This document shows positions 30,670-45,000 of a stretch of 64,000 bases of DNA, piece by piece. The notes beneath the pieces were generated by a model. It saw only the letters and a program-made list of their open reading frames with translations. It searched no databases and was not told the origin of the DNA. Origin of the DNA: Galaxea fascicularis (Eukaryota > Cnidaria > Anthozoa > Scleractinia > Euphylliidae). The position numbers and the translations under genes were made by a program. The number at the start of each line of letters is the position of its first letter. The stretch's first letter is position 1. The stretch is taken from the NCBI GenBank assembly GCA_948470475.1, contig OX419336.1:34459415-34523414 (forward strand), written 5' to 3'.

Positions 30670-32819
30670 TTTGAATTCCTTTGGTATATGTGCTAAATCA
30701 CCATCTGACTTTCTGTTGTAAGGGTGTAACTAGCAACCATACCGAACCAAAACTTTGACTGAATGTTTAGCTTCCACATAAATTAGGACGCATTCAAACT
30801 GAGAGTGACAATAGAATTCTCAGAGGTCGGCGTTTTGCAAAGATTCGCATCATTAAACTGGAATAGATAATTTATGACGCGATGTAATTGTTGTGATCCA
30901 TCCCAAAGGAAACTGTCCTATTATTTCAAAAGTCCACCCGCGGCATGACGAGATAATTACATTAATATTTTTTTTTTCAAAACCACAACATTAGTTAAGT
31001 AAAACACCATTATAAATCATTAATTACCGGAGGAATTTGGTCCAATATCTCTATAACATGGTGTGTTTATCAAGGGAAACTTGTAACTTTTGCAGTTTTC
31101 TCTCAACCATATCCGTGTTTCTACAACATTCACATTTTATTGGGGCATTGTCATGAAAGCAAGAAATTTACATATTCTTTGTTTCGTTTGGTTGTGTCAC
31201 AGAAGAGTGTTGCATTGAAACACTAATGAGCTGTATATATGATCCAATACATATAGCAGAGGCCAAGTCTTTTAATTTGATTTGATTTGAATGTTTTATA
31301 GCACCGAGCTGGGACTTCACCGAGCGCTAAGCGAGCCATTTTTTCCTCCTTACCCACGGAACTCTCCCCGTCTCCCTACTAGAGTGTTTTTGGGGAGGGG
31401 TCTGGAGGGGGTGTTGCGTTCCTATACTGCCCTTGTGTCGTTATAGTCTATGTCACAGTGGTGTTTGCTCCACGTTCGCTGATTTCCAGGTAATATATTT
31501 TGCTGAGCCCTTACAGTTTTGCATTCGATCGATTTTTTTTTCATCCAAGAAAGACACTGTCTGTTTCACAAGATGTTTCCGTTACAAATTCACTATATTC
31601 AAAAGTCAAAGCCCAACATTCATCAAATTCAATCTTCTGCTGCTTAGTCATTATTTGGGTTTTACCTTAGCACTGGAATACCAGACAAGACTAGTTAAAT
31701 TAATTGCTAGCTTTCACTATCTTCCTTTATCAGCAAGGAATTATAGTAATACGTATCTCTCTTTCATAAAGAAGGTTCGGACGTGAGAGTACCGTGCATA
31801 AGGTTTGGTGAATTTTTGCGTTGTTTTTCATTAGAAATTGATAACTACCGCAGAAGTCATTAAATACTTGAAAGATCGTTTCATCAGGTATCCAAAACCC
31901 CATAAAAGAGTTGTATTTCCAATTCAGTTGTCACTGTTTGCATGTTTGAAGAAAAGATCTTCCAAGTAAAAATAACTTCTCCTAGGAAATGTCAGTGTTG
32001 GAACATCCATACCCTGCGAGCAGAGTCTCCCCTTTATCTTCCTAGAAAAATCGGGAGAAGGAAGATTGAAGGAAACTCTGCTCACAGGTTGGAACATCAA
32101 TGGCCTGTGTACACATCTGGTGCTGATCTCAAGGGAAATTAAGATACAAGTGGTTGGGATGCTTCATAGGGAGAGGGTCCTAAAGAGGAGGGGGTGGGGG
32201 GGGTAGAGTGTAGTCCCGGTAGCTGAATTTTCTCCCTCTTTACATCACTCTTCCTGACCCCAGATTACTTAATTAAAGCACTGAAAGCAAGAATTGGTAC
32301 ATGTACTCAAGTTTATTTTATGAACCGTAATGACAATGATTACTGTCACAAGCAAAAACCCAGTTCTTCCAAGTCACTGAATCTTGCTTTTACCTCGATA
32401 AAACCTCTGGAGAGGCTAAGAATTGAGCAAAACTTGAGAAGATGCAAAAAAATGTAAGGTCATTTCTGTCCTGAGAATTGTCTCAGTTGATATTCTGAAA
32501 TAACCACACAATTAAATCTGTTTTATTGTCATTTCCAACTCTTAAACTCATTTGACAGGCCTATAGGTTTGCTGGTTTGTATACCTCAGCACAATTTTAG
32601 CTTGCTTACTCAAGCTGTTATGGTATGTACACTTCACAAGTCAATATTTCACTGATTTTCCCTCTGTCCATATATGATAAAAACGAGCTTTATGTTTCAA
32701 AGTAAATAGCACTTGTTATACTTTCTCTACAGTCCATATAAAAATTCTACTTGAAACCAATGTCTTCTAGTGGATGAGGATATTTTCATGTCAATGAACA
32801 GGTGAAAGTTTTTGACAAT
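30670..32819. other. Intergenic between ORF C and PSAT1, no gene seen
   Basis: Contains a short fold-back at about 32011-32094 (GAGCAGAGTCTCC against GGAAACTCTGCTC) and a G-rich tract near 32190-32207. A plus-strand ORF of 117 codons at 31433-31786 has no recognisable feature and is not called. The 5' flank of ORF C and the 3' UTR of PSAT1 lie here. Confidence 0.4.
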
Positions 32820-35800
32820 CTACTGCTTTTGATTTCGTTGTCTAAAGTCTTTCATGAAATCCACAAGAGTCTTGATATCATCAAGTTTGACTGCATTGTA
32901 CATTGAAACCCTTATTCCTCCAACGGACCTGAAAACAAAATTGAACAGTTTTGTCAAGTGTTTGATCATCAGTAGTAAAAATAGTCTTACTAGTGCTTTT
33001 TTAATCCCTTACAGAAGTGATAGAATTCTAGTAGTGTGATAAATTAACCTCACCTTCCAAATAACTTTTATTACTGAAGGTGGATTGAGCATCACAGAAT
33101 ACGACAGCGCAAGGCCTAAAGTTCCCCACATTATTTTGTTCAAACACCTTCACTTGTAATAAAACAAGTGACTGTCTTCTTTTATTACTTGTATCACATG
33201 AATACTAATTAAAGGAGTGGCAATATTCAATAATGGCTGACAGGGGTGCGATGGAATTCTTGGTTTAGGTTCAGGATTAATCATTCACTACCACTACATC
33301 ACTGACTGGTGCAAATGCACAATTTCAATTTTTTGCAATATATGGCCACAACAATGAACACAGAAATTCCAGAAGGGGAGATTTGATACTGTGCAGAAAC
33401 CATGAAAATCAGTGAGAAAATCAACTTACCTGTGGCCTTTGAGCTGGATCATGTTTTTAGCAGCAGCCTCTTCAACAAATGCTTTCTCCAGTTCCTGGTC
33501 ACCAGTCGGGCTTGAAATTCTAAGTGGAGCATTCATCCTTGAACGGCTCTTCTTTTCCACTGTACCACTGTTAATATTATTTCATAACTTTTGTTATTAA
33601 TTTAAAAACAACAATCACAAGTTGAAATTCTCAATTCAAGTAGTGTGCTTGCAAGCCCCAGGGAAATCCCATCTAAAAGATTTCACAATGAAAAGTAGTC
33701 AATTTAATTCAAGTAGAATCTATTATGATTATAACTATTAATTAACCATACACTGTTGTTGTGAATAAACATGAAGCCTTCTTAATGATGCAAAAACTAC
33801 CTAGCAAAATCCTATATTAGTATTAGGGGAAACTGCCAGAAGCATGGACTATTAAATATTGCATTCATTTCTATAAACCTTGTTTGAATAGAAAAGCCAG
33901 CAAGACAGTAGATAACAATACTTAAAAAAATGACAGTAGATAAAAATGAACATATTCTCCTTTATTTTCAGAGAAGAGAAAATGATCCTGAAAATATATT
34001 GGCAATTTGGGTACATACACAACACACAGCCTGACACTATAGATCCTTTCTTACCAGTAAAAGCCATCTGATGAGTCTATCAATTCATACACAAGATCTG
34101 ACTTCATCTGGCTCATTCTGTTTATTTCTGTGAACAGAAAACACTGAATAAGCTAGAGACATATGCACAACTTGTACAACCATTCCATCTACTGAATCAG
34201 TTCTTCCTTCAAACTACTGATGAAAAGTATTATGATTACATACCTTGAATCCCTCCTAATCTTTTCAGCCACTTGAATACAAGTCCCATGATGTAGATAC
34301 TGTATGTTGGAGGTGTGTTGTAAAGTGAATTCATTCCAGCTTGCATCTGTCATTGAGGAAAGTGGGAACAATATATATATGTGTTAATGAACTCTTGGTG
34401 CTTGAGTGATAGATAATCAGTATGAACAATGACAAGTAACATAAGTATTGGAACAAACAGCTGTGGTAGAGCCCTGGGTCTGGCAAAAACACCAGTGACA
34501 AATCAAACTAACACAAAGATAATTAGGGAATTTTTATCCTTTAGTCACCCTGCTTATGTCATTGTACTAACCACAGTCAAACCTCTGTTAAGCAGCTCCC
34601 TACTAAATGGCCACCCCCTGTTAGGCGGCCAGTAGTCTAAGTCCCAATGATGGTTCTTCTATTGTTTTTACCTCTGTTAAATGGCCAGCCCCCATTAAGC
34701 TGCCACTTTCCATTTCCCGAGGATGGCCACTTAATAGCGGTTTAACTGTATACATACCTTGTAGTCAAACACAACTGGACACTGTGGTGATGGGTTGCTT
34801 ATCAGATCCTCTCGCACTGTTAGAAAAAAAAAAACAGGATCTTAAGTAATGATAGACATGCTTTCGTTGTGTTTTTCGTCTAAAGGTCAACAACAAGATG
34901 CACTATTATCTGCATTTGTGAGTCATTTGAAGAAAAGTATCCCGTAAATTGCACTCCACACAGGGTAAAGTATATTGAGTCAAGTTCAATTACACAGAAT
35001 GATCTACATTTAACCCTTTATGTCCCAATAGAAGAAATGATCACCAGGAAACCATGAAAAATGCAATTTTGAGTGCTGTAAGTAGAGCACACATGTTGAT
35101 ATTGTGAAAGGGTTAAGAGAGTAAAACACATTTTTACCAATGACCACAGTGACACCAGCACAGCCAATATTCTTCTGAGCTCCAGCATAGATCAGTCCAA
35201 ACTACAGAAAAACAAAATATTGCATTGTTCAGTGAGGTTCATCAGAACGAGCGTGCACAAGCAGACATATAAGATTACCCAGCAATTGCAAGAACGAAAT
35301 CATTTCAAATTTTCTAAAAGTAGTTTACATCCATTTACAAGGTGATTTGCTCATTGTACAGTCTTGCTCACCTTGCTGACATCAACAGGTCTTGACAAGA
35401 AGTTTGATGACATGTCACAAACAACTGGTACACCATTTGTCTCCGGTACAAAATCAAACTCCACACCTATACCAACAACAAAAGCAAAGAACTGATCACT
35501 CTAGTGAAAGAAAAATGTTGGGACAACATTACATATACTGGTACATAAAAAAAGATCAACACATTAAGACTACACAACAGTCATATTCATTGCATTTCCC
35601 TTGACAGTAAGCAACTTCTACAGGAAACAAAATCCAATTTCCACCTTTATCACTTAAGAATCAAAATGCACCACTTAAGAATCAAAATCCAACAAAAACA
35701 TACCATGAATAGTTTCATTAGCACAGTAGTAGACATATGATGCATTTGGATCTAAATGCCACTCATTCTGAGGAGGAATTCCTAAAACAAGCAAAAGGCA

Positions 35801-38800
35801 TATCACGATCAAAAACCAAAACACAAGTACAGCCTCAATCTAATTCATGATGGTAATAGGACTGAGTGGAGCCCAATTTGGTCTGTAATCATACAAGTGA
35901 TTAACAAGTGATTAACAAAATCGGAGGACCATGTGGCAGGAATCTAATTTGTTTTATCATGAGTATGATTACAGTCTGAATTGGACAACACAAAGTCTTG
36001 TTACCAATTAATTGCATCTATAACAAAATTTGAGATAGAAATAAGAGAAAAACTTTTCAGGAGAAAAACAGTTTTCACCCTGAGATACATAGTAAAGCAA
36101 ATATGAAAGTGCACCTGCCCTCTTGCAGCGCACATGTGATGGCGCATACTGTCTAATTACACTGCCCTATTGATATGACGGAAATCATAGCTGGTGATAG
36201 CCAATCAGACGCAAAAATTTGTTATAGTTACAATTAATTACCTAATTAATTAAGTGTTTTTTATTAAAAATGAATCACAAGACACCCAGTTAGATGTCCT
36301 CGATGCCAGCAGAAAGAAGTAGCAAACCAAAGAAAGGACTAGACTGTATTTCCACCACACTACAAAGAAACGATATAGTTTTAGGAGATACTTACTATCA
36401 TATTTATCAAGCTTCTTGAAAACAGGATTTACTTTGGTGTATTTCTCTGCCTAAATAAGAGAGACGAGAGAAAAGATCAGAATTGGCATTTTAAAGTCTG
36501 TATTTCTGGTACACCTAACATGGGGCATAGCCTCACACAGCCTTGGTTTTGAGTGACCCTGATGACTATAGATTCATTTTACTTAGAAAGCAGCTGAGGT
36601 CAGTAGAGTACATGGTTCAAAACCTCTGACATCTGGCTTAAAGTGCTCATTATACCTCTTTAAAGACTAAACAAAATAGCCTTTAAACCCAACACGGTGA
36701 GCATATTTCACTGCTGATCTCCTTGTAATGGTAGTTTCTTACCTCTTTTGCAGCTTTTGCAGACCAAGCTCCAGTAATGATATAATCCGCAGTTCCTCCC
36801 TCTAAAAAGAAAAAGCAAAAGACGTCCCTCAACTATTGCTTAACAAAATAATCTATAACCACTTCTATCTTTCATCTTAAGACCCAATGATTTATATACT
36901 GTCAATTACTGGTTTTATGAGGTGGGACATTAGCTTTTCTTTCTTTTCTTTTAGACGTTTCTTTGCCCTGTGACCCGAAATGATATTAATAAAGCTTTAG
37001 CAATGTTTAAAATCCTCTCCTACTTAGGTTCACAGGTACTAACTAACCCTACCAGAACAATCAGAAAAAAACAGAATTTGGAGTTTTAGTGGTTACTTAT
37101 GATTTTCAGTAGAAGGACAAATGTACAGGTTCAGATATCCAAAGTAAATTTTCCTCAGAGGAAAAGTAGCAGTGAGACAAGCGACCTTTATGTCAAGTCA
37201 GTTTATCTGGAACCGGCACCCCATGACCAAATTCCCAGTGTTACGCTAACCACCAAGAGATTACAAACCTTTAGCCAAGTTTAGAGGAACTGCAGCAAAT
37301 TGGCCAGTACCACCACCTTGCAGGAAGAGAACTTTGTAATTATCTGGAATGTCACTGCAGGAAAAGAAAGGAAACTCTAAATGCTTGCTTGTGAAAACTG
37401 TATACATGTATCTGTGTGGTGCCATATATGTGGTCACGGAAAATTCAAAACTTTGTCATTAAAGGCCTTAAGTAATACAACTTACAGTAGTTCTCTTAGG
37501 TCACTTTCAGCCTCATTGACGATTTTTGCAAAGTTGGCAGATCTGTGGCTCATCTCTAAAGAAAAATAGAAGGAAAAAAAGTAAATTTGACATGCCGTAT
37601 AATGTGTTTTTGGCTCATGATATAGTTGTTAAATTTATTTTAACGCATTGAACTAAAGTAAGCAGAATCATTCCAAGTACAAAAATTTATACATCTCTAG
37701 AAAAATCAGTTGCTGAACCAAAATATTGTTACATGGGACAGTCCACAATCAACAGGCTGAGCTGGTTTGGCATTGAAAGGTTTTGAAAATGTTTTGGAAT
37801 TTAACTCATTTCAACCCTTTGCTCTTTCAAATAATGTGGCTAGTTCTCCAAGGATGCTGTATTGTATCAATGTTTTATTTCCACATACCCATAACACTGA
37901 TTCCAAGACCTCCATAGTTCACCAACTCTTTCTGAGCTTGGGCTAATACCTAATAACGAAAATCAGAATTAAATAAACTTCAATGGTGTATCACTTCACT
38001 GCAAGTGCAGATATCTTCTCTAAAACAAAAACAAAAATGGAAAAGGGCATGAAAGTTAGCTAAGGGCAGTAGTCTTGAACTTCTGCTCAGAATCATTAAC
38101 TTTGATCACCATTTAGTGTGATGATCAGGGCTGGAATTATGAAGGGCCAAGGGCTGAAATTAAATTGCTCACAAATTAGATCTCTGGCTACTTTGATAGA
38201 AAAACAGCGTATTGACTATACCACAATATCTGGATTTGCACCTCCCTGCCTACTTCAAAAATTAGTAACAGCCATAGTCTGGGATCATGAAATGCAGTGC
38301 AAAACAAGTACACCTTATTATTGACAATATCAGGAGAGGAACAAAATTCAATGTGGAGTTAACTTAAACATCCAGACCAATTATTGCAGTGAATTTCAAA
38401 ATGCTTTTATGCGGGGGCATGGAAATAATCTGAAAAATTATGAATATTCAGTAGAAGATACTGGTGACCACCTACTATAAAAAAACTGATTATATTATGA
38501 CATGTAGTTTGCTACAACAGTTAAGATGTAAAGCATCAATTCTATAACAATTAATGGGAGTTCGTATTTCCATTCTTCCAAGATCACGAAAATACATGTG
38601 GAAGCCAACGCTACATACTGGGCAATTTGTAAACAAACGTAAATCATAACTCGAAGGGCACTCCCTTCGATCAAAACGATGAATATTAAATTTCAAGTGT
38701 TGCATCAGCCAAAGTTTCGCAAGTTACTCAGCCAAAGTTCTCTCAAAGGAAAGTTAGTTTTCAAAGACCAAAACTACAAACACTTGGGATGTTTAACATG

Positions 38801-39569
38801 AATGATCCCATCACAAATACTGCAATTGCTGTCTTCCTACGTTTGCCTCGCCCTGTCGTTAAACTCGAGACTACAGAAATACATCAACAAATTTCCAGTT
38901 CTCGTCTGACCAAATTTCACTGAATTTCCACAATCAAGCTCAAAGAAACAGAAGATTCGCAAGTCGAACGAAGAATAACTTTAGTAGCTGCAGAAACTCT
39001 GTCCAAGGAATCTCCCTTCAATGTTTTGCTTACTTCCCATATTAGGGAAACGCATTCATCTTGCTCCCCATATTAGGGAAACGCGCCAATTTTGTTAACT
39101 TCGCGGATGTCTGGTTGTTGTCGCTGGCATCGTTTAAAATACCATGACAAGAATATATCAAGGCTATCCTGCGATGAAATAGCGTCACACAGCCAATTTT
39201 CTGGTCCAAACCACCAAGTTTACGAAGTATATTGTATAGGATCAAGATCTTTGAGGTAAAGTCGTAGTTTGCATTGACGCTTTGCACTTATCGCGGTATA
39301 TGTATTGCGTAAAGTCGCTTGATGAAGAAAGTAAGCTTTCCTTGACACGTACTAACTTGGAGGTCGGCTTTAGTTAAATGTTACATGGTCAAAGTTCTGA
39401 TGATCGATTGATGATGAGCAACCAAGTTAAGAAAACATAAAACCAAGGGTAAATGTGTGGATCCAGGGAAACGGGCTTCAAAATGCGTAAAATATACTCG
39501 ACTTACTTCTTCCGGAAGCTTTGCGGGACCAGCGGAGAAATTCAGAACGCGTTGTGCTGTTTCAGCCAT
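32820..39569 (-). CDS. PSAT1: Phosphoserine aminotransferase, complete 14-exon gene
   Basis: This PLP enzyme makes 3-phosphoserine from 3-phosphohydroxypyruvate and glutamate, the second step of serine biosynthesis, in the cytosol. Exons, right to left: 39569-39507, 37949-37889, 37555-37486, 37354-37269, 36801-36743, 36450-36396, 35781-35704, 35466-35372, 35201-35138, 34816-34758, 34346-34244, 34127-34055, 33567-33430 and 32928-32820. All phases join, and the sum is 1113 nt, giving 370 residues plus stop, the same as the human enzyme. Landmarks in order: [76 protein letters not shown], the PLP-binding Lys in [30 protein letters not shown] and the C-terminal [14 protein letters not shown]. No defect is visible. 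The start is fixed by [15 protein letters not shown], which has the family's usual N-terminus. Confidence 0.97.
34572..34751. repeat. MITE in a PSAT1 intron (ACAGTCAAACCTCTGTTAAG ends)
   Basis: Left end ACAGTCAAACCTCTGTTAAG and right end CTTAATAGCGGTTTAACTGT are imperfect inverted repeats. The interior repeats a TTAAATGGCCAGCCCCC-like unit. The end sequence resembles Tigger/pogo-type elements, but that assignment is from memory of consensus ends only. Confidence 0.55.
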
Positions 39570-40089
39570 GGTTGAACAGATATTTCGTGTTTTAATCAGT
39601 AGCTTAAGGGATCGAAACGACAGGATGGTTACGTAAAACAGAAAGAGTGATGGCAAGTTTTCAGGCCTCCTTATGAGAGAAAGTCCGTGAAATTACAAAA
39701 AGCCTCGTTTTCATCCCTTTACGGTTTGCTTTTCGATGATTGGACAACACTCACGTGCACGTGAAAAAAGCATGGAGAGCGGGTAAGGTCCACAGAGCAC
39801 AGGGAAAACACGCAATCCAGTGATTCGCTGAGCAAATCATACCACTCTATGATAGGCTGTTATTCTCGAACTATTTTGAAAATTCAAAATGCCTCAAATG
39901 TTATTTGTTTTGTTTTTTAAAAGCAGATACCTGGTTTGATATTGCGAAATAATTTGCGCGAAATGTATGGAACTTTTCATAGTGTATGCGTAGCTGTCAA
40001 AGAGTAAAACAAGCAGAAGAAACAAACACGCCAATTCGCCACGCTTGTGTCCAGTTGTAGACGGCATACAACAAAAAAGCAACATATTA
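39570..40089. other. PSAT1 upstream region, nothing else seen
   Basis: Likely PSAT1 promoter and 5' UTR. No coding exon or repeat recognised. Confidence 0.4.
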
Positions 40090-40397
40090 AGCCCGGTCCT
40101 CACTTGCGACGCAAGCATAAGCATTAAGCTTATACACTAGTGAGGATGGCCGTGACATAAGCATAAGCCTAAGCACACGACGTAAGCATGAACATAAGCT
40201 CAAGCATACGACGCTTATGCTTATGCTTATGCTTAAACCAACTGTGTCTTCACTGGAAATAACAGTGACATAAGCATAAGCATGAGAAGAACGCAAAGGT
40301 TTGATATTCTTATGCTTGGGCTTGGGCTTATGTCACGGCCACCCTCACTAGTGCATAAGGTTATGCTTATGCTTGCGGCGCAAGTGAGGACCGGGCT
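40090..40397. mobile_element. MITE with AGCCCGG termini and a 6-bp AAGCAT-type interior
   Basis: Left end AGCCCGGTCCTCACTTGCG and right end CGCAAGTGAGGACCGGGCT are exact inverted repeats. Most of the interior is built from TAAGCA / TGCTTA hexamers in both orientations, so the element folds into a long imperfect hairpin. The same AGCCCGG...CCGGGCT outer seven bases bound the element at 59821-60114. A TA at both borders hints at a TA or TTA target. Confidence 0.7.
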
Positions 40398-41653
40398 TAC
40401 TTTCGACGCAAGCATAAAACAGACCTGCACTAGAGGAAGTTGTCGCATCACGACATCAGGTCTGGAGGACTGGGTTAAGGTGGGTTGTAGGTGGGGATCA
40501 CAGATGTGACTCTTCAATATTTCGTTGCAAGCAATGTGTTCATTCGAGAATATGCACTATTTTTGATCAAGTGAACAGGAATAGGCCTCCAAACATTACC
40601 AGATCGAATTCGCCGTCGTTGAACGGCTGATTTCGGAATTATTTTGATTATGACGCAGGCAACGTGATCTGTCTTCAGGCGCTGCTTTTTCGCACGTCAC
40701 AAGCGACAAGTTTCCTTGTGTGATTTACTATGACAAACCACTTTTTTTCGGGCGTACAGTTTGAAAATATGCCGCGAACCTCTTGAGCACGGCTACACTG
40801 AGGTTGCCCCACATACCTGACAATTTCTGATTCTCATGGTTTAAAATCGAGAGAAAAGTGCGTTATCACAGAAACCGCCAGCGGACTGTACGTGAAACGT
40901 CAATTATCAGGGGCGGGTTAGAAAGGCTCATATACTTAAACAAGTGTTTCTATTGGGCTGAAGCGCCGACCACTGACAATTAATATGCAAGTGCATCGTA
41001 CCAAATGGCACTAACTGGATGACTGCTTGTGTCCCGTTCACTAAAATTCCTTCCAAATGATTCAGATTATCATCATAATATTCAAGCTTGGAAACTTTGC
41101 TGAGTCTGCCCTTATTTCTGGCAAAATAACGCGCCCCGTTTCCATACTCAACCGTTCTGACGAAGGAATGATTCAGTAGTTTGGACTTAGTGAAAAAGGT
41201 TGATCTTTGTGAGTCTTCTCAACTGATAGGAATTACTCTCATTTATTTTATTTATTTTAAGGTAAAACACGTGCTATTTTCAATCATTGAAGCTCTGAGA
41301 AAGGAACACATAAGTAAACACTGAAAACAACTTATACTGAAATTTTGTTACGCAAAGTCATAAAAAACATGAATCCAATTATTAAACCTGAAAAATACTA
41401 AAGTATTCATCGAGTACTTCTTGCAGCGGTCTTAACAATTGTCGTTTCTTCTACAATTTCTGCCGGCTATCTGAAGTCTTCTAATAAAGTTACGTTCTGT
41501 CCGTTGAAAGGCTTGTAATGGGGGTGGGTTGGGGTGGGGAACACACTCTTTATGAACTTGATTCGTACTTCACCCTAAAATCTAAAATGCTGTGTCATAA
41601 TTAAAGGACATGTACACACTTCCTTAAAAGCCATGAACACTATTCAGTATGCC
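40398..41653. other. Intergenic between PSAT1 and the receptor gene, no gene seen
   Basis: Contains the 3' UTR of the receptor gene on its right and a G-rich tract near 41520-41545. No exon recognised. Confidence 0.4.
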
Positions 41654-42054
41654 CTAAGAATCCAAAACTCTTGTTCGTCTCGATGGAAATCGACTGCTGA
41701 ACCTGCGCCCTTGTTGGATTGTATTGTCTTCGTTGACACTTTCCTCTTTCTTCATCGAACTGGCAGCCTTTTTACAACTCCCTCCGTCTTTTTTGTCTTT
41801 TGTATCTCTGTCGTCGTTTTCTTCTATTTCAAAACCAACATTATCATTCACAGCTGCACGCATGGAAGGCATGTCCACACCTCCAATTCCCAGGTTTGTT
41901 CTGAGGGCAGTTTTGCGCATGCCTCCTGCCACAGAATTCACGCCGCTGCTTAATTCGTTCAAGGAAAGAAACATGGTGATACAGCAGGCCGCGGAGCACT
42001 GGGGATTTCTTCGCCACAACACGATATTGCGAATCAACACGGCAATATAACGAC
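41654..42054 (-). CDS. Receptor last exon: cytoplasmic tail and stop
   Basis: Starts [17 protein letters not shown], closing the last membrane segment, then a tail of about 115 residues rich in Asp, Lys, Ser and Arg ([31 protein letters not shown]). The stop is the TAG at 41654-41656. No known signalling domain is recognised. Confidence 0.82.
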
Positions 42055-45000
42055 CTAGCAACAAAACAAAAGAACGGATGAACGCATTGAAGAATAAACA
42101 CATGGCTAATGAGTGAAAGAACAAAATAATTAACGCCTGGCACAAACAAACATTCCCTTAGTTGAAAGAATAAAGAAATGAATGAACAGATATGCGAACC
42201 GGTTAAGCCAAAAATATGAAAGAGGAGGACCAGGCAGTGTAGAAATCTCAGTTAGATGTTGGTCAGTTGGCTGTACAATAAAGGGGACTTGTGATGTGGA
42301 TTCATACTTGCATTCATGATCACAAAGCCCATCTGCGATCAAACGTTCCTAAAGTGGATGGTTAAGATTGAAACTCTTAGTAATCAAATTGATTAGCAAA
42401 AGAATCATTAGGGGATGGATCCGAGCAAGGCCGGTAAAGAAAGATAAAAAAAGAAGAGAGGAACGAACGAATGAACTATCAAAGGAAGGGAAAAGGGGTA
42501 AAGAGTAACCAGGAGTGAAGAAAAATATATTCGCTAAAACATACCAACAACAAGCACAATAACCAAGACATTCGCGCCAACGACAAGAATATTAACCAAC
42601 AGCGAATCGACATATTGGTCCACATCTGAGGGAACTGACTCTTTTGGGATCTTCAGAATTACTCCAATGCCAAGGTTCAGGAATATTACAAGCAGAGAGG
42701 TGAGCTGGAGTTTGTCTTCAAATTCATCCCTGATTGGTTTACGGAAGGCATAAACAATAGCGAACAGCCCGGAACAGATGGAGGCCAGACCGACGTAAGC
42801 TCTGCTCTCTCGGCCAATCAGGATAATCCCACAAGTCAGAACGAGCTTCCTTATCACCTCTACTAGTTCCCAATACCATGCATCATCATTGTAGTTCTCG
42901 TAGAGAAAGCTCATCCCAGCGATGAGCTCTGATTCATTGGGTGTCTGCTCTGTGAATCACAAAAACAGAATTGATTTTTAGGATAACTATTGTAAAAGTG
43001 GAAGTAAACCCTGAGTTCTTTATTATGCTATTTAACCGCACTTTACTTCTCAAAGACTGTGCCGTTAGCCGTCACATGACCTTAGCTTAAATATCGCAAA
43101 ACGTGAAATTGTTCCAAGGCTCACTGAAATTCGAAGGGTAACATCAAGGTTACATAAGAGAAACCTCCTAGTATTGCTCTCTCAGAACCTACTAGGGCGT
43201 TCACCCAACATGCTCTCTATAACGAATTAACAAAGAATTTTACCATCATCTTCATCGTCATCTTTGATGTCTTCAGTATTTTCCTCAGCCATTTCAGTGC
43301 CATTGTAATCACCAAATTCAGCACCCACCGTGTTACCCCGCTCCGTGTCTTCAGCACCAGAACGCGCGCGAAGACGTTGCTGTCTTCTGTGTTTCCATAA
43401 AGCCACAAATACTAGCGCCGGAAGCAAAACGATGTACGAAGACGCCCCGAAGGCAAAAATCTTGACAAAGTCATACTTGTCGCCTTCGCACTTGATGCTG
43501 TAGTCAGTCTTGAGATAACGCGTACAGGAGCCTTCAGTGCACAGCTCGTGACATGCGAGCGGAAGAATCCTCAAAATCGTTGAACACGTGCTAGGGTAGG
43601 TAATAAACAGAAACAAAAACACGTTGCGATAGAGGAACTCCTTGGTTGTGGATAGCTTGATTCTCATTTTTGAGGAGTTTGCTTTTAATTTTCTCAACAG
43701 AAATAGTTTTCTGATCCAGTAGCCTAACACTGCAATTACAGCGACGCAAGCATTGCTTCCCAGCGTGAGGTACATCTTGCTAAACGCGTTCTGTTTCCAT
43801 GACGGAAAGAGACAGTGAAGTGGAACGAATGACAGGATGTTGAGCTGTATCACTTCAGCGTAATCACCTACTACAGATAGGGACGACGGCCATTTGACGT
43901 AGACAAACGCCTCGACTATCCCGGATGTCACCTGATAAAAGCCAATGACGATCTTCAGTCTGGCTAACAGAATGTCAATCATCGGACGCTTCGCTTTGGA
44001 TATTTTCCTTCTGCCGCTCCAAATCAAAATGCTTACAAGCACAAGAACTGCCACGCCTAGAAGAGAAAGCTGCACGATAACCCAGGTACCTGAGGGACAG
44101 GGCTTACAGGCAAGAACCCGTTTGTAATATGCGCTCTCGCACACCTCACACAAGGGACCCGAGTGCCCAGTGGCGCATTTAGATTCCAATCCTCCCTCGC
44201 ATGATTTAGCCCGCGGACATTGGTAAGGCTTAGGAAGAGTTCCGTTGTAAAAAGAAGTATTTCTCCAGTAGGAGTCGTTTTCTATCTTTAAGTTATTGGC
44301 AAAATCTTTATAGGCTAGTTTGTGTTCTTCTGAGTCCCAGTGCCAGTAATATCCTTTCTTCAGTGAGACGGACTCGTTGAGACAGTCAAGACCTTTTGAA
44401 GGACAGCTTTCACAGGGGCCAAAGCGGTTCGTGCGGTGAAAGTTCTCGATGCATTTGCAGGCTCTGTATCCAGAATCACGATCAGTCCTAGTGCCTGTCA
44501 GTAAGGAGTTAGACGAATAGCGGTCATTTAAGTTGAATCAGTGGTCAAATATGTTTTTGTTTCACAACGGGCCTGCAACCTGCTAACGGGAGAAGGGGAA
44601 GGGGAAAGCGAAAGTGGAAGGGAGAGGGGGTGAGGAGTAGAATATCAACAACGAGAAGACGAAGCCGATAACAATAATAAGACGAAGAACAAAAAGAGGT
44701 CGACAAACCAGTTGGATGATTTTTTTTTCTCAAGTAGCTTAGCTTGTTTCTAAGCTGACATTAGAGTGCTTGTTTTCTACCTAGACACACCTCTTACCAA
44801 CCGAGTTCGAGGTCCGTACTGTAAGTTACGGACCGAGTTTTTTCCCGTACGCTTGTGATAAATCAACCGGAAAAACGAGGATCCGGTTGTAACTTACAGT
44901 ACGGATCGAGAAGATGAGGTTAGTAAGATATATATTATATCTCTGAGTTTCATCGGGCGCGCGGGAAATAAAACTTACAAATTAAGCGGGCCGTACAATA

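Noticed and set aside
43227..44189. Standard seven-transmembrane GPCR
   Set aside because: About nine hydrophobic segments spread over three exons and no DRY or NPxxY type motif.
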